Source of the DNA: Rhabdophis nuchalis
Taxonomy: Eukaryota; Chordata; Lepidosauria; Squamata; Natricidae
Assembly: GCA_039707465.1 (NCBI GenBank)
Contig: CM077644.1
Location: forward strand, 201,473,962-201,537,961
DNA: 64,000 nt
Direction: 5' to 3'
Positions 10,889 to 63,190 of the stretch are shown here, piece after piece (the first letter of the stretch is position 1; the number at the start of each line of letters is the position of its first letter). A model generated the notes under the pieces. It saw only the letters and a list, made by a program, of their open reading frames with translations, had not been told where the DNA came from and made no database searches. Both the position numbers and the translations under genes were made by a program.

Positions 10889-12719
10889 TTATATTTTTAA
10901 AAGCATTTTATTTGAACTTGCAGCATTTTTAAAAATTATTTCTTCTAACAATATCCCAGAGCAATTTTGTCTGTTATAATCATGTTTTATAGAAAAGTAA
11001 TGTGCTGCCCTCTAGAGGCATAAAAAACTTTTATTGATGCTGAGAAAATGGTAAAAAGACCAATTCTTCTTTCCTAAAAAATGAAGGTAACATAAAGTAC
11101 TTGAGTGTGTTATTTTTTCCAAACACCAGTTTCTTTCAATAGGAAACAGGTCAATTGAATTTTAAAAAAAATAAAATGTAATTATAGTGTACTGCATTAG
11201 TTTCCTTCTACAAAATATAAGAAAAGCAAACCTATGACAAAGTATTTTAGATAAAACATTTTGCATTTATATGGAATTCTGACCTTTGAAAGCACATTTA
11301 GAAAGTTGGTAAAATATCAAGTACCCATCAGTACAATAAATGCCACAAACCTTGCTTACTCATATAAGAGCAGAGATTGCTTTCAGGAAGGAACAGCACT
11401 GTTTAATTAAGTTGCTAAGGTGTGGTTTTTTTACTGCTAACATATTTAAAGCAACATAAATGTAAATTCTACACATGGACTCACTGAATGGATAATATTG
11501 AATGAAACATATAGAAAAGTGTAGTCAGTTAGGATATTCTAAAGTACAAATTTTGGAAGTCTACAAATTATTTCTGTCAAATATTCTAGTTAAGGTTACA
11601 ATCTGTAAGCCACCCAAATTTGCCTTATTGGGAAGATGGATGGGTGGATAGAGGGTGGGTGGGTGGGTGGATAAGTAAGTAAATAAGCAAGCAAGCAAAC
11701 TAGGACTTGGACAGCACACAGTCAGAAAATAAAATATTTTTAAAAAGATGTAGTCTGTTTATCAGAATTTTACATAATAGATGGATTACAACCAGCACCA
11801 GGCAAGACTGTTTTTTCTACTATAAATTTAGATGCAGATTAAATGGACCTAAGATTCAGGCATGTAGATTTCATTTGATCATTAATTAAGATGTGATTTA
11901 GAAACTAGGAGACTAAGTAGTGGACCTCTCCTAAGCTTGAAAACTGGGTAGGTGACTGAACCAATCACTCTCTGTCTCAGCCCAACCTACTTCCCAGAAT
12001 TTATGGGAAAAATAGGAACCAGGTGTATTATGTATGCTTGCCACCTGACTGTGTATGTATAGGTATGTGTACGTTATATATGTGTGTGTGTGTGTGTCCA
12101 TATGCATGTATATAGTTAATAATTAACTATATACATTATACAAATATAATTATACAAGTACATAGCACACACACACATATAATAAACCTGAAAATCTTCA
12201 AGCACAGGCAATATAGTTAATATTTTAATATGTGAATCCCTTGTACCATATAGAATGTTTATTTATTTTGCAACATCTGTAACCGATGCCAACGAAAATT
12301 TTTTTGCTGGAGTACAAGAAAGGTGGACTCTAAGCCTGTCTTTGAAGATACATAGGCACTATTGTACATTCCTGCTAAAAACACCAGTAACTGCACCAAA
12401 CCACAATGTTGTAAAAAAGAAAACATGCTTGGAATCATAACCTAGGTGCCATTCGTATGTTCTTGGGTACCAATGTAAATAGTTACAAACATGTCTATAA
12501 CATTTGCTTCTCACACACCTCCGTAGAGAAAACCCATACCTGAAAGGCACTTTAATTGATCCAGATTACATATAGAACATCTTTTCACCTTAATATACAC
12601 CACTTAACCTGATGGGCTTTAGATACCCCAAGAACTGTCATAAATTCCCTCCCAGATTGGGAAATGTATTACCATGTGGCAGCCGTAACTTGACTTAAAG
12701 ATTGAATAAACCTAAATAA
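10889..12719. other. Non-coding, simple repeats and one CTCF-like site
   Basis: Contains a GGTGGGTGGATAAG-type simple tract (11637-11700), a (TG)n run (12080-12098) and a 31-bp perfect AT-rich palindrome at 12106-12136 facing a (CA)n run. A CTCF-like core lies at 11005-11018. No gene recognised. Confidence 0.5.
11005..11018 (-). promoter_or_regulatory. CTCF-like core motif
   Basis: CTGCCCTCTAGAGG is the reverse complement of CCTCTAGAGGGCAG, which fits the degenerate CTCF core CCNSYAGRKGGCRS at every position. Motif match only. Confidence 0.4.
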
Positions 12720-13076
12720 TAAAAGGATACTAACAAGAGGGTCATGACTGAGGTCATGAGGGCTGCCACAAAGAAGAGGGAGTCAAGCTATTCACCAAGG
12801 CACCTGAGGACAGGAGAAGAAACAATGGGTAGAAACTAATCAAGGAGAGAACCAACTTAGAACTGAGGAGAAATTTCCTGACAGTTAGAACAATTAGTCA
12901 ATGGAACAGCTTGCCTCCAGAAGTTGTGAATGCCCCAACACTGGAAGTTTTTAAGAGGATGTTGGATAGCCATTTGTCTGAAATGGTATAAGGTTCCTGC
13001 CTAGGCAGGGGGTTGGACTAGAAGACCTCCAAGGGCTCTTCCAACTCTGCTATTGGATATTGCTATTGTATATTGT
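12720..13076 (+). mobile_element. CR1 LINE 3' fragment, plus
   Basis: Sense copy of the CR1 family seen reversed at 7025: 'gagaaatttcctgacagttagaac', 'gttgtgaatgccccaacact', 'ctgcctaggcagggggttgg', with a tail near 13065 (GGATATTGCTATTGTATATT). Confidence 0.85.
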
Positions 13077-14281
13077 ATGACCTTCAACTTGGCTGGCATG
13101 CATTTATTTGGATGAGAAAAAACAAAACACACTCATATTTCTAGAGACACTTAGTAAGAGATGCTCTATTATATCTCTGAGAGAAAATTAAGAAAAATCA
13201 TTATATGAAAATCCCACTTTGGCTTTCAACTATGGATGTAACTAAGGCAGTGAGACACAAGGATTTATTGGATGAACAAGGGATATTAAAATCTGACCAA
13301 GAATTAAAGAGCCAATTTGTTTACAAATTAGGACAAGATATAAAAAAGATTTAGAATAATTTAGCTTCTACAGAGAACAATAGGAATTAGAAAAAATACT
13401 ACAGGTGACCGGGAGGGGGAGATGATTACCAAAACATACAATTATTTCTTACAATTTAAAATGGAGGAAAAAACAGTGAAAGAGATAAGTTGGGCCCAAA
13501 AATTTGGTTATAGTATCGAATTGGAACATTGGGAAAATTATGGGAGAAAAACTGTAAGTTGACAATGTCAGCAGTCTATAAAGAAAATTTGTTTTATCGT
13601 TGGCATTTACCCCCGGCGAGATTGGCCATAATGTTTCCAAAGCATTTACCTGAATGTTGGAGATGCAGTTATAAACAAGGAACTTTATATTATATGTGGT
13701 GGTCATGCCCTAAAGCTATGGAGTACTGGCTCAAAGTAAAGAAATGGTTAGAAGAGATTCCAGGACAAAAGATAGAGCTAAAACCGGAAATATTCTTATT
13801 GGGCATATTAAGAAGAAACGTGTAAAAAAATTCAGTACATAATACTGCATATATTAGCCACACCTAGAATCATCTTTGCTCAAAATTGGAAACAGAACAA
13901 CACCCCCTCTGATCAAATGATAATAAGAAGGGTATTTGAATGTGCAGAGATGGATAGGTTAACCATGGAATTACAGGATAGAGAAGAATCAGAATATTAT
14001 AAGATCTGGAATATATGGTACATTTGGCTGGAAGATAGACATAAAGCTACTGTATAAGGAATATGTAAGATGCATATAAAAAAAAAGAGAAATGTATATG
14101 TTTGTAAATATTGGTATAATTTAAATGAATATATAATACACAGTACAATAATCTATATAATTAGTAACCATGTTAATATAAGTGACATGATACAGAAATG
14201 CTGCAATCAATGGAACTATATGTTGTTGTTTTTAATGTTGAAATATGTTTAATAAAATTTAATTTAATTTTTTTTAAAAAA
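13077..14281 (+). mobile_element. LINE-1 3' fragment (ORF2 C-terminus), decayed
   Basis: The sequence resembles the end of L1 ORF2. The frame over 13529-13825 encodes SAVYKENLFYRWHLPPARLA and then the cysteine-rich CWRCSYKQGTLYYMWWSCPK, the L1 C-terminal Cys motif. Upstream and downstream frames carry stops and shifts. It ends in 'tttaataaaatttaattt' with an A-rich tail at 14270-14281. It abuts the CR1 copy directly. Confidence 0.75.
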
Positions 14282-14757
14282 GAACTGTCATAAATCCCCC
14301 AAAAGAATAGCTGAAAATTGCAGATGGGAATCATAGGAATTGAAGCATCATCCAGTATCTGGAGGGAACCAAATGGGGACCGGGGGGGGCGGACCCTATT
14401 CTCAGAACTGGTAAAAATCTCTGCACCCGGGCAGAACTTTTCTTCTTATATACTTATTTCGATTTTTCAGAAAGGCTCCAACGGAAGCAGCCCATTGGCC
14501 CAGATACATCTTTCCAGATTTTAACGTTTTTTAAAGTCCTTAAAAACACCCTCGGCTTCAACTTTTCTCTAAACGGTTTTTTTCCCTCTCTTCTCTCCGA
14601 GCACAGTTCACACGTGCTGATGGACACGGGACAGAAGTGGGAGGGAAGGAGCATGGCACAACGCCTGAAGCAAGGCTCCAAGGGAATCTACTCCATCATC
14701 TGCCACCCCACCGTCTGGAGGCAACGGGGGAGAGAAGGGCACCATCATCCTGCAGCC

Positions 14758-14771
14758 GTTACCTTGGTTGC
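14758..14771 (-). promoter_or_regulatory. RFX X-box-like motif
   Basis: The minus strand reads GCAACCAAGGTAAC. The right half GGTAAC fits the RGYAAC half-site exactly, and the left half differs by one base from GTNRCC. Confidence 0.35.
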
Positions 14772-14800
14772 TGTCCGAGGCAAAGGAACCGGCCGCTCAC

Positions 14801-14813
14801 CTCGGCTGTTCAT
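14801..14813 (-). CDS. Possible first coding exon of the minus-strand gene
   Basis: ATG at 14813 opens ATG AAC AGC CGA G, followed by a strong donor GTGAGC (14800-14795). It would leave in phase 1, which does not fit exon A directly, so at least one more exon would be needed. Position and donor quality are the only support. Confidence 0.25.
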
Positions 14814-14873
14814 GATGCTCAGGGGAGCCGCAGGAGGCGACCCTTCTTTCCAGGGCTTCCTCGCGCGCGACGC

Positions 14874-14887
14874 GTTTCCCCGGCAAC
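14874..14887. promoter_or_regulatory. RFX X-box-like motif
   Basis: GTTTCCCCGGCAAC has one perfect half-site (GGCAAC) and one imperfect half (GTTTCC). It lies just upstream of the possible minus-strand first exon. Confidence 0.4.
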
Positions 14888-15108
14888 GGACCCTGTCAGA
14901 TGGCTTCGGCAAGAACCCTCAAATCTGAAGAAACCCAAGAGTTCTTATTGAGAGGGCAATATTTCCCTACCAATATGCTAATTCTTCGCATCATAACACA
15001 AAGATTATATTGGTTTGCTACAAACACCGAGGAACGTTTCACTGGCGCTTTTACACAGCTGCCAGGATCAAAAAGGTAGAACGGCCTCTAAATAGCCTTC
15101 AATGAGGA

Positions 15109-15139
<31 letters not shown>

Positions 15140-15268
15140 GCGTGAGCATTTGGCGCGTGCGCATTACACGGACAGGAAGAGGCGCGCGCATGCGTATCCC
15201 AAATAAACGAGCTTGGGCGAGATTGAGACGTCGCTTCTCTTTGACCTGCCGGCGAGTAAGACGACGCC

Positions 15269-25781
<10,513 letters not shown>

Positions 25782-26265
25782 CATCCTAAGGAGACATTTA
25801 TCTTTTTTCTCCCAAATCAAACAAATCTTTTATTTTGAAGAACTTCTTGCAGAGAGGACATGTCCAGAGTTCATTAATGCCATTGAACACAAATCTTCAC
25901 AGCCTGACACAGATGTATGTAATGTACATGATGACTGTCCGACACAAATGAGGCAAATGACAACTATCCTTTGTGTAAGACATCACAACGCAAATAGTGT
26001 CAATTGCTGTGGAAATTTGATCCTTCGCTTAGAAAGTTGATTGCATAAGTTTTCATTGAAGTGATATATTCCGTTCTTGTAACCTGAGGTTTTTTTAAAA
26101 AAAATTCCTAAAGTAACCGGCTATATGAGGGTAGGAGAATAGGACTAATCTTGAACCCATAGGGTAAATCATAGCAGACTTTTCAAGTCAGTCCATAACT
26201 TGGTTAAAACAAATTGCTACTTAATTTGACTGTGTTTGAATTGCCTTGAGTTCTATGCAATAGTT
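25782..26265 (+). other. RIOK2: Likely RIOK2 3' untranslated region
   Basis: Follows the stop codon directly. No AATAAA is seen before the transposon at 26266. Candidate AATAAA signals occur further on at 27688-27693 and 28048-28053, so the transcript may run through the insertion or use a variant signal. Confidence 0.4.
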
Positions 26266-27383
26266 CAGTGATGGCGAACCTATGGCACGCATGCCACAGG
26301 TGGCACGCGGAGCCATTTGTCAGGGCACGCAAGGCGATGCCCTGTCAGCTGGCCAGCGCACATGCGTGCGCTGGCCAGCTGAATTTTTTCATGCTTTTTT
26401 CACCCTATGAAGCCTTTGGAGCCTGGGGAGAGTGAAAAGAAACCACCCCTCTTCCCCCAAAGGCCCTCCAGAGGCTTCATGAATTTCCCTGAAGTCTCTG
26501 GAGCGCTCAAAATAATGCTGCAAGCAATCGGAGGTCACTTCCGGTTTTGTCGGTGCATCATTTTGAGTGCTCCGGAAGCCCTCCAGAGGCTTCAGCAACC
26601 TTCAGGAGGCTTCCCTGAAGTCTCCAGAGCGCTCAAAATGGCACTGCAAGCTATCGGAGGTCATTTCCGGTTTTGGTGGCGTGTCATTTTGAGCGCTCCG
26701 GAGGCTTCAGGGAAGCCTCCTGAAGGTTGCTGAAGCCTCTGGAGGGCCTCCGGAGGGCCTGGGAAGCCTGTGGAGCACTCAAAATGATGCACCGCCAAAA
26801 CCGGAAGTTACCTCCGATTTGCTTGCAGCGTCATTTTGAGTGCTCCGGAGGCTTCAGCAACCTTCAGGAGGGTTCCCTTAAGCCTCTGGACCACTCAAAA
26901 TGATGCTGCAAGCAAATCGGAGGTCACTTCCGGTTTTGGCGGCACATCATTTTGAGTGCTTCAGAGGCTTCCCAGGTCGTCCGGAGGCTTCAGCGACCTT
27001 CAGGGGGTTTCCCTAAAGCTTCCGGAGCACTCAAAATGATGCGCCTCCGATTGCTTGCAGCGGAGTGACCTCCAATTGCTTGCAGTGGAGTGACCTCCAA
27101 TTGCTTGCAGCGTCATTTTGAGTGCTCCCGAGGCTTCAGGGAAGTTCATGAAACCTCCGGAGGGCCTCAGAGGAGGATCTTTTCGCCCTCTTCAGGCTCC
27201 TATAAAGCCTCTGGAGCCTGGGGAGGGCGAAAAGAGCATGTTAAAAAATGGGGGGGAATCTGTAGTGCGCGCATGCGCACTAGGGGGTCGCGCATTGCAT
27301 TATGGGTGCAGAACGCCCACACACGACCCCCCTTGTGCTCCCCTCCTTATGGTGCGCGAGCCTAAAAAGGTTCTCCATCACTG
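26266..27383. mobile_element. 1.1-kb non-autonomous hAT element with perfect 8-bp target duplication
   Basis: Termini CAGTGATGGCGAACCT and AGGTTCTCCATCACTG are inverted repeats with one mismatch. The flanking 8-mers CAATAGTT at 26258-26265 and 27384-27391 are identical, the hAT hallmark. The interior has no transposase frame. It is built of direct and inverted copies of a unit containing 'aaaatgatgc', 'aatcggaggtcacttccgg' and 'ggaggcttcagcaaccttc'. Open frames inside (26407-26733, 27090-27393) come from these GC-rich repeats. Confidence 0.9.
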
Positions 27384-27391
27384 CAATAGTT

Positions 27392-28383
27392 GATATGAAA
27401 CTCAGTGATGCTTGGATCTTTGAATTGTACAAATGTAACACTTGAACTAAATCTAAAGTTCTTTTTTTCCAAATCCCAAAGGTTACCAATATAAACCCCA
27501 TCCAAACTCTGTCAGGTAATGAAAATGATATTGCACATATCTTGCAAAACATTTCAAAAAAGGAATGAGGTTCTGCTAATATTTTTTTCATATATTTATT
27601 CAACATTTTACTATATGGCCTTTTGCCAAGGGTCCGGAGCCCTATAGGTACGCTTATTTAGCCAAAATGTTGTGCCTTCAGAATATAAATAAATAGTTGG
27701 CATGATTGATCTGATCTACTATTATTTAAGAAAAACAGCATAGAAATTTGGATGCAACTCAAATACTTTGATTTTTTTTAAAAAAAATATGTTTTGCAAA
27801 AACTACAGGAAAATAGAATAACAAAATAATTAAATAATTAAAAAAATAGTATGTGATGACTTTAGAGATAAAAAGCTCAGTGGAATAAGTACTTTAATCA
27901 CTCTTAACAAGTTACATGTGTAACAGAAAGTACTGTTTTATTAAACAGTATGTGTTATTTTTGTTCTTGCCCTTTATGAACTTTGTACGAAGAATGTTTC
28001 TGTAATTTCAAAAAAATACATTAAAATTATCTGGTATTTTGAAAAATAATAAATTTTCAAGTAGTATTGCTTCCTACAGTTAAACAGAAGCCTAACATAC
28101 GGTAGTTTTATTATGTGGCACAACAATTTCTAATTTGCAACCAGACAGTCTGCTAGATTGTATTTCATTGAGATCCCAGGAAGTAAATCAAACCATGATT
28201 AACTTCACCAAGGGTAGTGTGTAAAACCTACTTTCCGATAGCATGTTTAGGCATTTGCATATTCTCTGTTCCTTTCTGTCATTCTTATTTAATACTGTCC
28301 CTTCATTTCCATCTTCAGGTCCATGCTGATGAAAATTTAATAAGAAAAAAACACTCTTAAATTAGTAACAGCACAGTCTCTGT
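27392..28383. other. Intergenic, RIOK2 to LIX1
   Basis: AT-rich, with possible polyadenylation signals at 27688-27693 and 28048-28053. No gene or repeat recognised. Confidence 0.5.
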
Positions 28384-28960
28384 ACATATTCTGGGGTGTT
28401 GTAGCCTGCCAGGAGAGCTGGTAGCAGATTCAGACAGTGAGGAGGTTGGGGAGGAACATGGGCCAGTCCTGGAGTCTGGGGAAGGCTCAGATGAGGGCTC
28501 CGTTTCGGACAGAGTGGGGACCATAGCCGTATGCCAGTTATCAGCTGCTTTCAGAGGCAGACATCAGTGATGCAGACAAATGGCTGGAGCCTGTTCCTAG
28601 TGTGCGCATGCACAGAGTTGCCAGACGAAGGGAACAGCTAAAGAACGGGTTGACTTTGGGAGTAAGGCCACAGGTTGACAATGAACGGCCCCTCCCAGAG
28701 GAAATAAAAGAGCAAAAGGGGAGTGGAGTTTGCAGGAGACAATTAGTTCGCTTAATTGATTCATAAGTCTCCCAGACTCCTTGCCAAATTTTGCAGATAT
28801 TGGCCTGGCAGCTCTCTAAGCCAGATAAGGTCTGACTAAATCCTCCCCTGAAAGACTTTGCTGGATATGAAAGAGCAGACTTCACAGTAAATTAATAAAA
28901 GGGTTTTTTGTTGGGACAGGGAGTTTGCTTCATGCTCTAGGGAATCCTAGGACAGAAGAG
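28384..28960 (+). mobile_element. Possible solo LTR or unclassified repeat
   Basis: A moderately GC-rich ~570-bp block starting near TGTTGTAGCC, with 'gaggaaataaaagagcaaaagg' resembling a TATA-like promoter stretch and AATAAAAGGG (28893) resembling a polyadenylation signal. I recall similar sequence as a dispersed squamate repeat. No internal region, paired LTR or target duplication was confirmed. Confidence 0.35.
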
Positions 28961-30120
28961 TGGGGGTGGGGGGAGTGTTTCTCCAGATTCTAGAAGATTT
29001 GCCTTAAAGCATAGATCATTTGGGTGTTTTGCTATTTTTTTAACTGGCAATAGGCAACAACAATCCATCAAGTAAATGGCAGAATGACCAGAGAAGGTGC
29101 CATCAAAAGAACAATGAAACCACAGGATTTATCACCAAGCACAAAATATGTGTTCACAACAAACAGAGAAAGTGGGCCAATCAAAAAAGAATAGCACCAA
29201 GTTCAATCACTGATCAATCGATACTTCCCAAAAAGTATCCAATCACCAACCAAAAAAAAAACAGATCCCCCGTAAATTATGACTATGACAACTTACTTAT
29301 GCATCACTGCACTTATGAAGCACATGGCAAAATGTTGCAATACTTGTGATACACATTTCAATGCAGATTTTCCTGAACCAAGATAATCCCAAAGAAAGTG
29401 TAAAAAAACAAAACTGAAGTTGAGACCAGAATTATGCCTAATTTTAGCTCACACAGTACAGTTTTTAGAATGTGACCAAGACCCTATAAATAGAGGTAGT
29501 GCCACTATGTAATGCTCGAGTTACAGTGAATCATCCTGGTGGAGTATAATTACACATTGCATTTATCAATTGTACCTTTCTTCATCCCAAAAATTCAAGT
29601 GAAAGATTTTGCTGTTAACAATAGGATTTTTGTATTCACACACACTAGTAAACCAGGTTTTACCATAGTTTGACAAATAGGTCATGATTTGACTTCCCCA
29701 GTGCAGTATTATATGAAGCAAAAATCAAACCCATATCATTAATCTTAGTATGATGCACAAATCTAGCTCTGATCTAATCTAAATGATCGATTTAATCCAG
29801 AATGTGGTAACTCAACGTAATTTTTCCTTCCTTGCAAAACAAACTTTAAATTGGTGCAATTTAATTTTCCAACTCAATTAGACAAAAAAAAGCAAGCATC
29901 AGATTCAATTCATACATCATGCTGCTATTCCAATTTGGTAAATTGATTCCATTTAGTTATTTGATTTGATAAAAACTGCACCATCTTTTTTCTAGGTTCT
30001 TAGCTTATGGCTTGTTCATAAGCTTTTTCATACAGTACAGAAAAAGTCACTGAAAGAGAAAAAATGGTACATAAAAAAATTAAATATAAATATAAGCATT
30101 TGGCTCTAATCCTTTGCACA
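28961..30120. other. Intergenic, nothing recognised
   Basis: AT-rich non-coding sequence without identified repeats. Confidence 0.5.
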
Positions 30121-30122
30121 TA

Positions 30123-30362
30123 CAGTGATCCCTCGTTTTTCGCGGCTTCATGTTCCGCGGCTTCAGTGCGTCACGGGTTTTTCAAAAATACAGAATAGAA
30201 AAAAAATGCATTGGTAGGAGGCAAGCGCCCCCTAGTGCTTGCTTTAAACGATGTCCACCAACTCAAGTTTCCGGTATAGATATACAGAATCCTACTTCGC
30301 GGTTTTTCAGTTTCCGCGGAAGGTTCCGGTCCCCATTAACCGTGCAAAACGAGGGAATACTG
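30123..30362. mobile_element. pogo/Tigger-like MITE with TA duplication
   Basis: Termini CAGTGATCCCTCGTTTTTCG and CAAAACGAGGGAATACTG are inverted, flanked on both sides by TA (30121-30122 and 30363-30364). The 'ccctcgttttcgcgg' style of terminus is typical of Tigger/pogo elements. It carries a CTCF-like motif. Confidence 0.8.
30225..30238 (-). promoter_or_regulatory. CTCF-like core motif inside the Tigger-like element
   Basis: The minus strand reads GCACTAGGGGGCGC, matching the CTCF core CCASYAGRKGGCRS at 13 of 14 positions. It lies between RIOK2 and LIX1. Confidence 0.45.
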
Positions 30363-30523
30363 TACGTCAAGGTTATGCACCATTGAACAATTAAATCTAC
30401 TTCTGAATAAAACAGCACTACTTGGGAGAAAGGGTTGGGCAAAAATATCCAATGTTCCCTAACTCCACTTTTATTTAGATTAAAACCTGTCTCTTTATAG
30501 ATAGAAACAAGAGTTTAGCCTCA

Positions 30524-30525
30524 GG

Positions 30526-30578
<53 letters not shown>
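30524..30578. repeat. (GT)n microsatellite
   Basis: Uninterrupted GT dinucleotide run of about 25 units. Confidence 0.95.
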
Positions 30579-31447
30579 TAGATGAAAATTTTTGAAATAT
30601 CCAAAATCTTTAAAAGGTCAATGTGTCATTTATACAAAGCATGAACTCAACCGTGAATCGTTCCTGTTTCATATACATACATTCAATCAACATTTATTTA
30701 CTAGGAACTTCAGCAAACATGTAAGCTAGATGAATGAATGTTCCTAACAATCTGAACACAGCTATATGCAATAGGTGTAAAACATTCCACAGAATGAAAT
30801 TATTCAGCATTTTTCTTGCTGTATTCAGGTTGCTTGTCCAAGTAATCGTTGCTGTTTCAAAAGTTGCAATTGTTTGCCAAACCGATTAAATGGGATTTAG
30901 ATTTTAGCATGCGAATAGAGATTTGTACTATGAGTTTTAATACTCAGAAATTAAGCAATAACATTTGATAAAAACAATAGAAGTTGGGGAAATTAGATTA
31001 CATGGTTATCTTGGAAATTATTTCTCCTCCAGCCTGCGTTAATAAAATAACTTCCCTAGCAATAGAATTATTTCCAGGTAAATTCTAAGTGCTGTTTATA
31101 ACTTGCACTATACAGAAATTGTTAGGGATGATTTCTTGAAAAATTCTTCCATAGGAGCCTGCCCAATTTTAATATCCTTTGGGAAAGTCCTCCTTTGAAA
31201 GCCATAACCACCAGAAGCCCATTTCTGGGGAATTGAATAGCTTGGAGATGCTAGAACTACTGGACTAGTTTCTCTCAGATATTCATTTATCAGAGACAAG
31301 AATATTTCTATCCGGACAACTTTTGGCCTATAAGCCAACTTATTGCCAAAGAAATCTGCAGTATGAAAGTGTCATTTATTTCTTCCTATTGAAGTATGTT
31401 AAATTTTACTTTTAATTAATTTGTATTTTTAATTTTTCTTTTAATTT
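30579..31447. other. Intergenic, nothing recognised
   Basis: AT-rich non-coding sequence. Confidence 0.5.
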
Positions 31448-31846
31448 CAGGTAGTTCTCAACTTACAATAGTTCATTTAGTGACCGTTCAAAATTACAAC
31501 GGCATTGAATAACGTGACTTACTGACCAGTTTTTCTCTGCAGTTTTTCAGTTTCAGAGTTTTTCACTTACAACCTTTGTAGAAACCCCATGGCCATGTGA
31601 TCAAAGTTCAGATCCTTGACACCTAATTCATATAGTTGCTATGTCCTGGGATCATTTGATCTTCTGACAAGCAAAGTCAATGGGGAAACCAGATTCATTT
31701 AACAACCGGCTTATACATTTAACAGCTTCAGTGACTCACTTAACAATTGTGGGAATAAAAGTCATAAAATGGGGCAAAACTCACTTAGCAAATGTCTCAT
31801 TTAACATCAGAATTGTTGGCCTCAATTGTGCTGTGTCGAGGACTAG
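31448..31846. mobile_element. TIR MITE ('caggtagt...' family), near full length
   Basis: It starts CAGGTAGTTCTCAACTTACA and ends near 'ctgtgtcgaggacta'. The interior holds 'ttcatttagtgaccgttcaaa', 'tggccatgtgatc' and 'caaagtcaatggggaa'. Copies recur at 22738, 35125, 39181 and 61332. Confidence 0.75.
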
Positions 31847-32289
31847 TAAGTCTGGGCCTTTTTATATTTTATAAGTCTACTTTTATTTGTTCATTACTCT
31901 TTTTGGCTGCTTCAAGTGCTCTTCTCTGCAAAAAAAAAAATCCAGTGAAAATGTAAATGAAAGAAAATGTTGCTCTACTAACAGCTACTCTTTTCAGATC
32001 CATCACGATACTAAAGTGATTTCATGATGAAATTCAGAGATCAACCCAATCACAAAAAAATACTTTGGAGTGGGGCTAAAATATTTGAAGGTGTCAGGAA
32101 ATAAAGGAAGGTATTTAAATCCAGATGGAGCATGTTTTCATTTAAAACACCAGCATTGCCAATAGCCTGAGCAAATCTGTTTGCATTTTACCACTGGTTG
32201 AATATGCGAAATTCTATATACCTTGTCAATGTCTTTAATTTTTCCCCTTTGTTTGTTAGAGTCATGAGATTGTAGTCTTACTTAAGTTA

Positions 32290-62762
<30,473 letters not shown>

Positions 62763-62881
62763 TGAAGTTCTGCTGTGCATCTGCTTTTCTATAAGTCACT
62801 AGTTGAAAATCTGGTGCTGCCAAGATATTTATTTATCCCAACCCTCCTTCCATGAACGTCACCACAATTTCTAATGTTGGA

Positions 62882-63190
62882 TTTTCCCCCTTACCAGAAG
62901 GAGCCCCCTTGTGGAGTGCTGTGAAGCTGTTACCATGGCAACTTCACTGTGCTGTAGAGTAGAAGCCATTTTACAGCAGTACGGTAGAATCCATTTGAAG
63001 GCACAACAGACTGTATCTTAACAGAACACACCCACCGAGGGCTATTAGGGGTGTCTTACTCTCACGGTATTTATTTCCAGAGAGTAAGTCATCTGTGTAC
63101 CAAGTTTGGTTGAAATTGCTTTAGGCGTTCCAGAGTTATACTGGAGCATACATACACACACAGCCATTTATATATATATAGTGATAGATT
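62882..63190 (+). mobile_element. Unclassified dispersed repeat with (TA)n tail
   Basis: 'gtgtaccaagtttggttgaaattg', 'gcgttccagagttatactgg' and a (TA)n-type tail resemble the 3' end of the composite repeat at 7640-7735. It contains a perfect X-box palindrome. Confidence 0.45.
62929..62942. promoter_or_regulatory. Perfect RFX X-box palindrome
   Basis: GTTACCATGGCAAC matches both half-sites of the X-box consensus GTNRCC/RGYAAC with a 2-base spacer. It is located in a repeat within LIX1 intron 5. Sequence match only. Confidence 0.5.

Larger units (their letters stand above)
14560..15268. promoter_or_regulatory. CpG-rich, probably bidirectional promoter region
   Basis: GC- and CpG-rich compared with its AT-rich surroundings, lying between the RIOK2 start (15269) and the likely 5' end of the minus-strand coiled-coil gene. 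It contains NRF1-like GCGCATGCGT (15186-15195) and GCGCGTGCGCAT (15153-15164), and an ETS-like ACAGGAAG (15172-15179). X-box-like motifs lie at 14874-14887 and 14758-14771, and a (GGA)n tract at ~15108-15140. No TATA box is evident, as usual for housekeeping genes. Open frames here (14614-14951, both frames) are GC-driven chance frames. Confidence 0.7.

Noticed and set aside
12359..12550. Possible zinc-finger-like sequence near 'tctcacacacctccgtagag'
   Set aside because: No regular Cys/His spacing on either strand and stops in the plausible frames.
14614..14951. Overlapping ~104-codon plus-strand frames
   Set aside because: They lie in the CpG-rich promoter region; GC-rich sequence lacks stops by chance, and no homology or splice signals fit.
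26407..27393. Several 90-110 codon frames
   Set aside because: They are frames through the repeated GC-rich unit of the hAT element; no transposase motifs.
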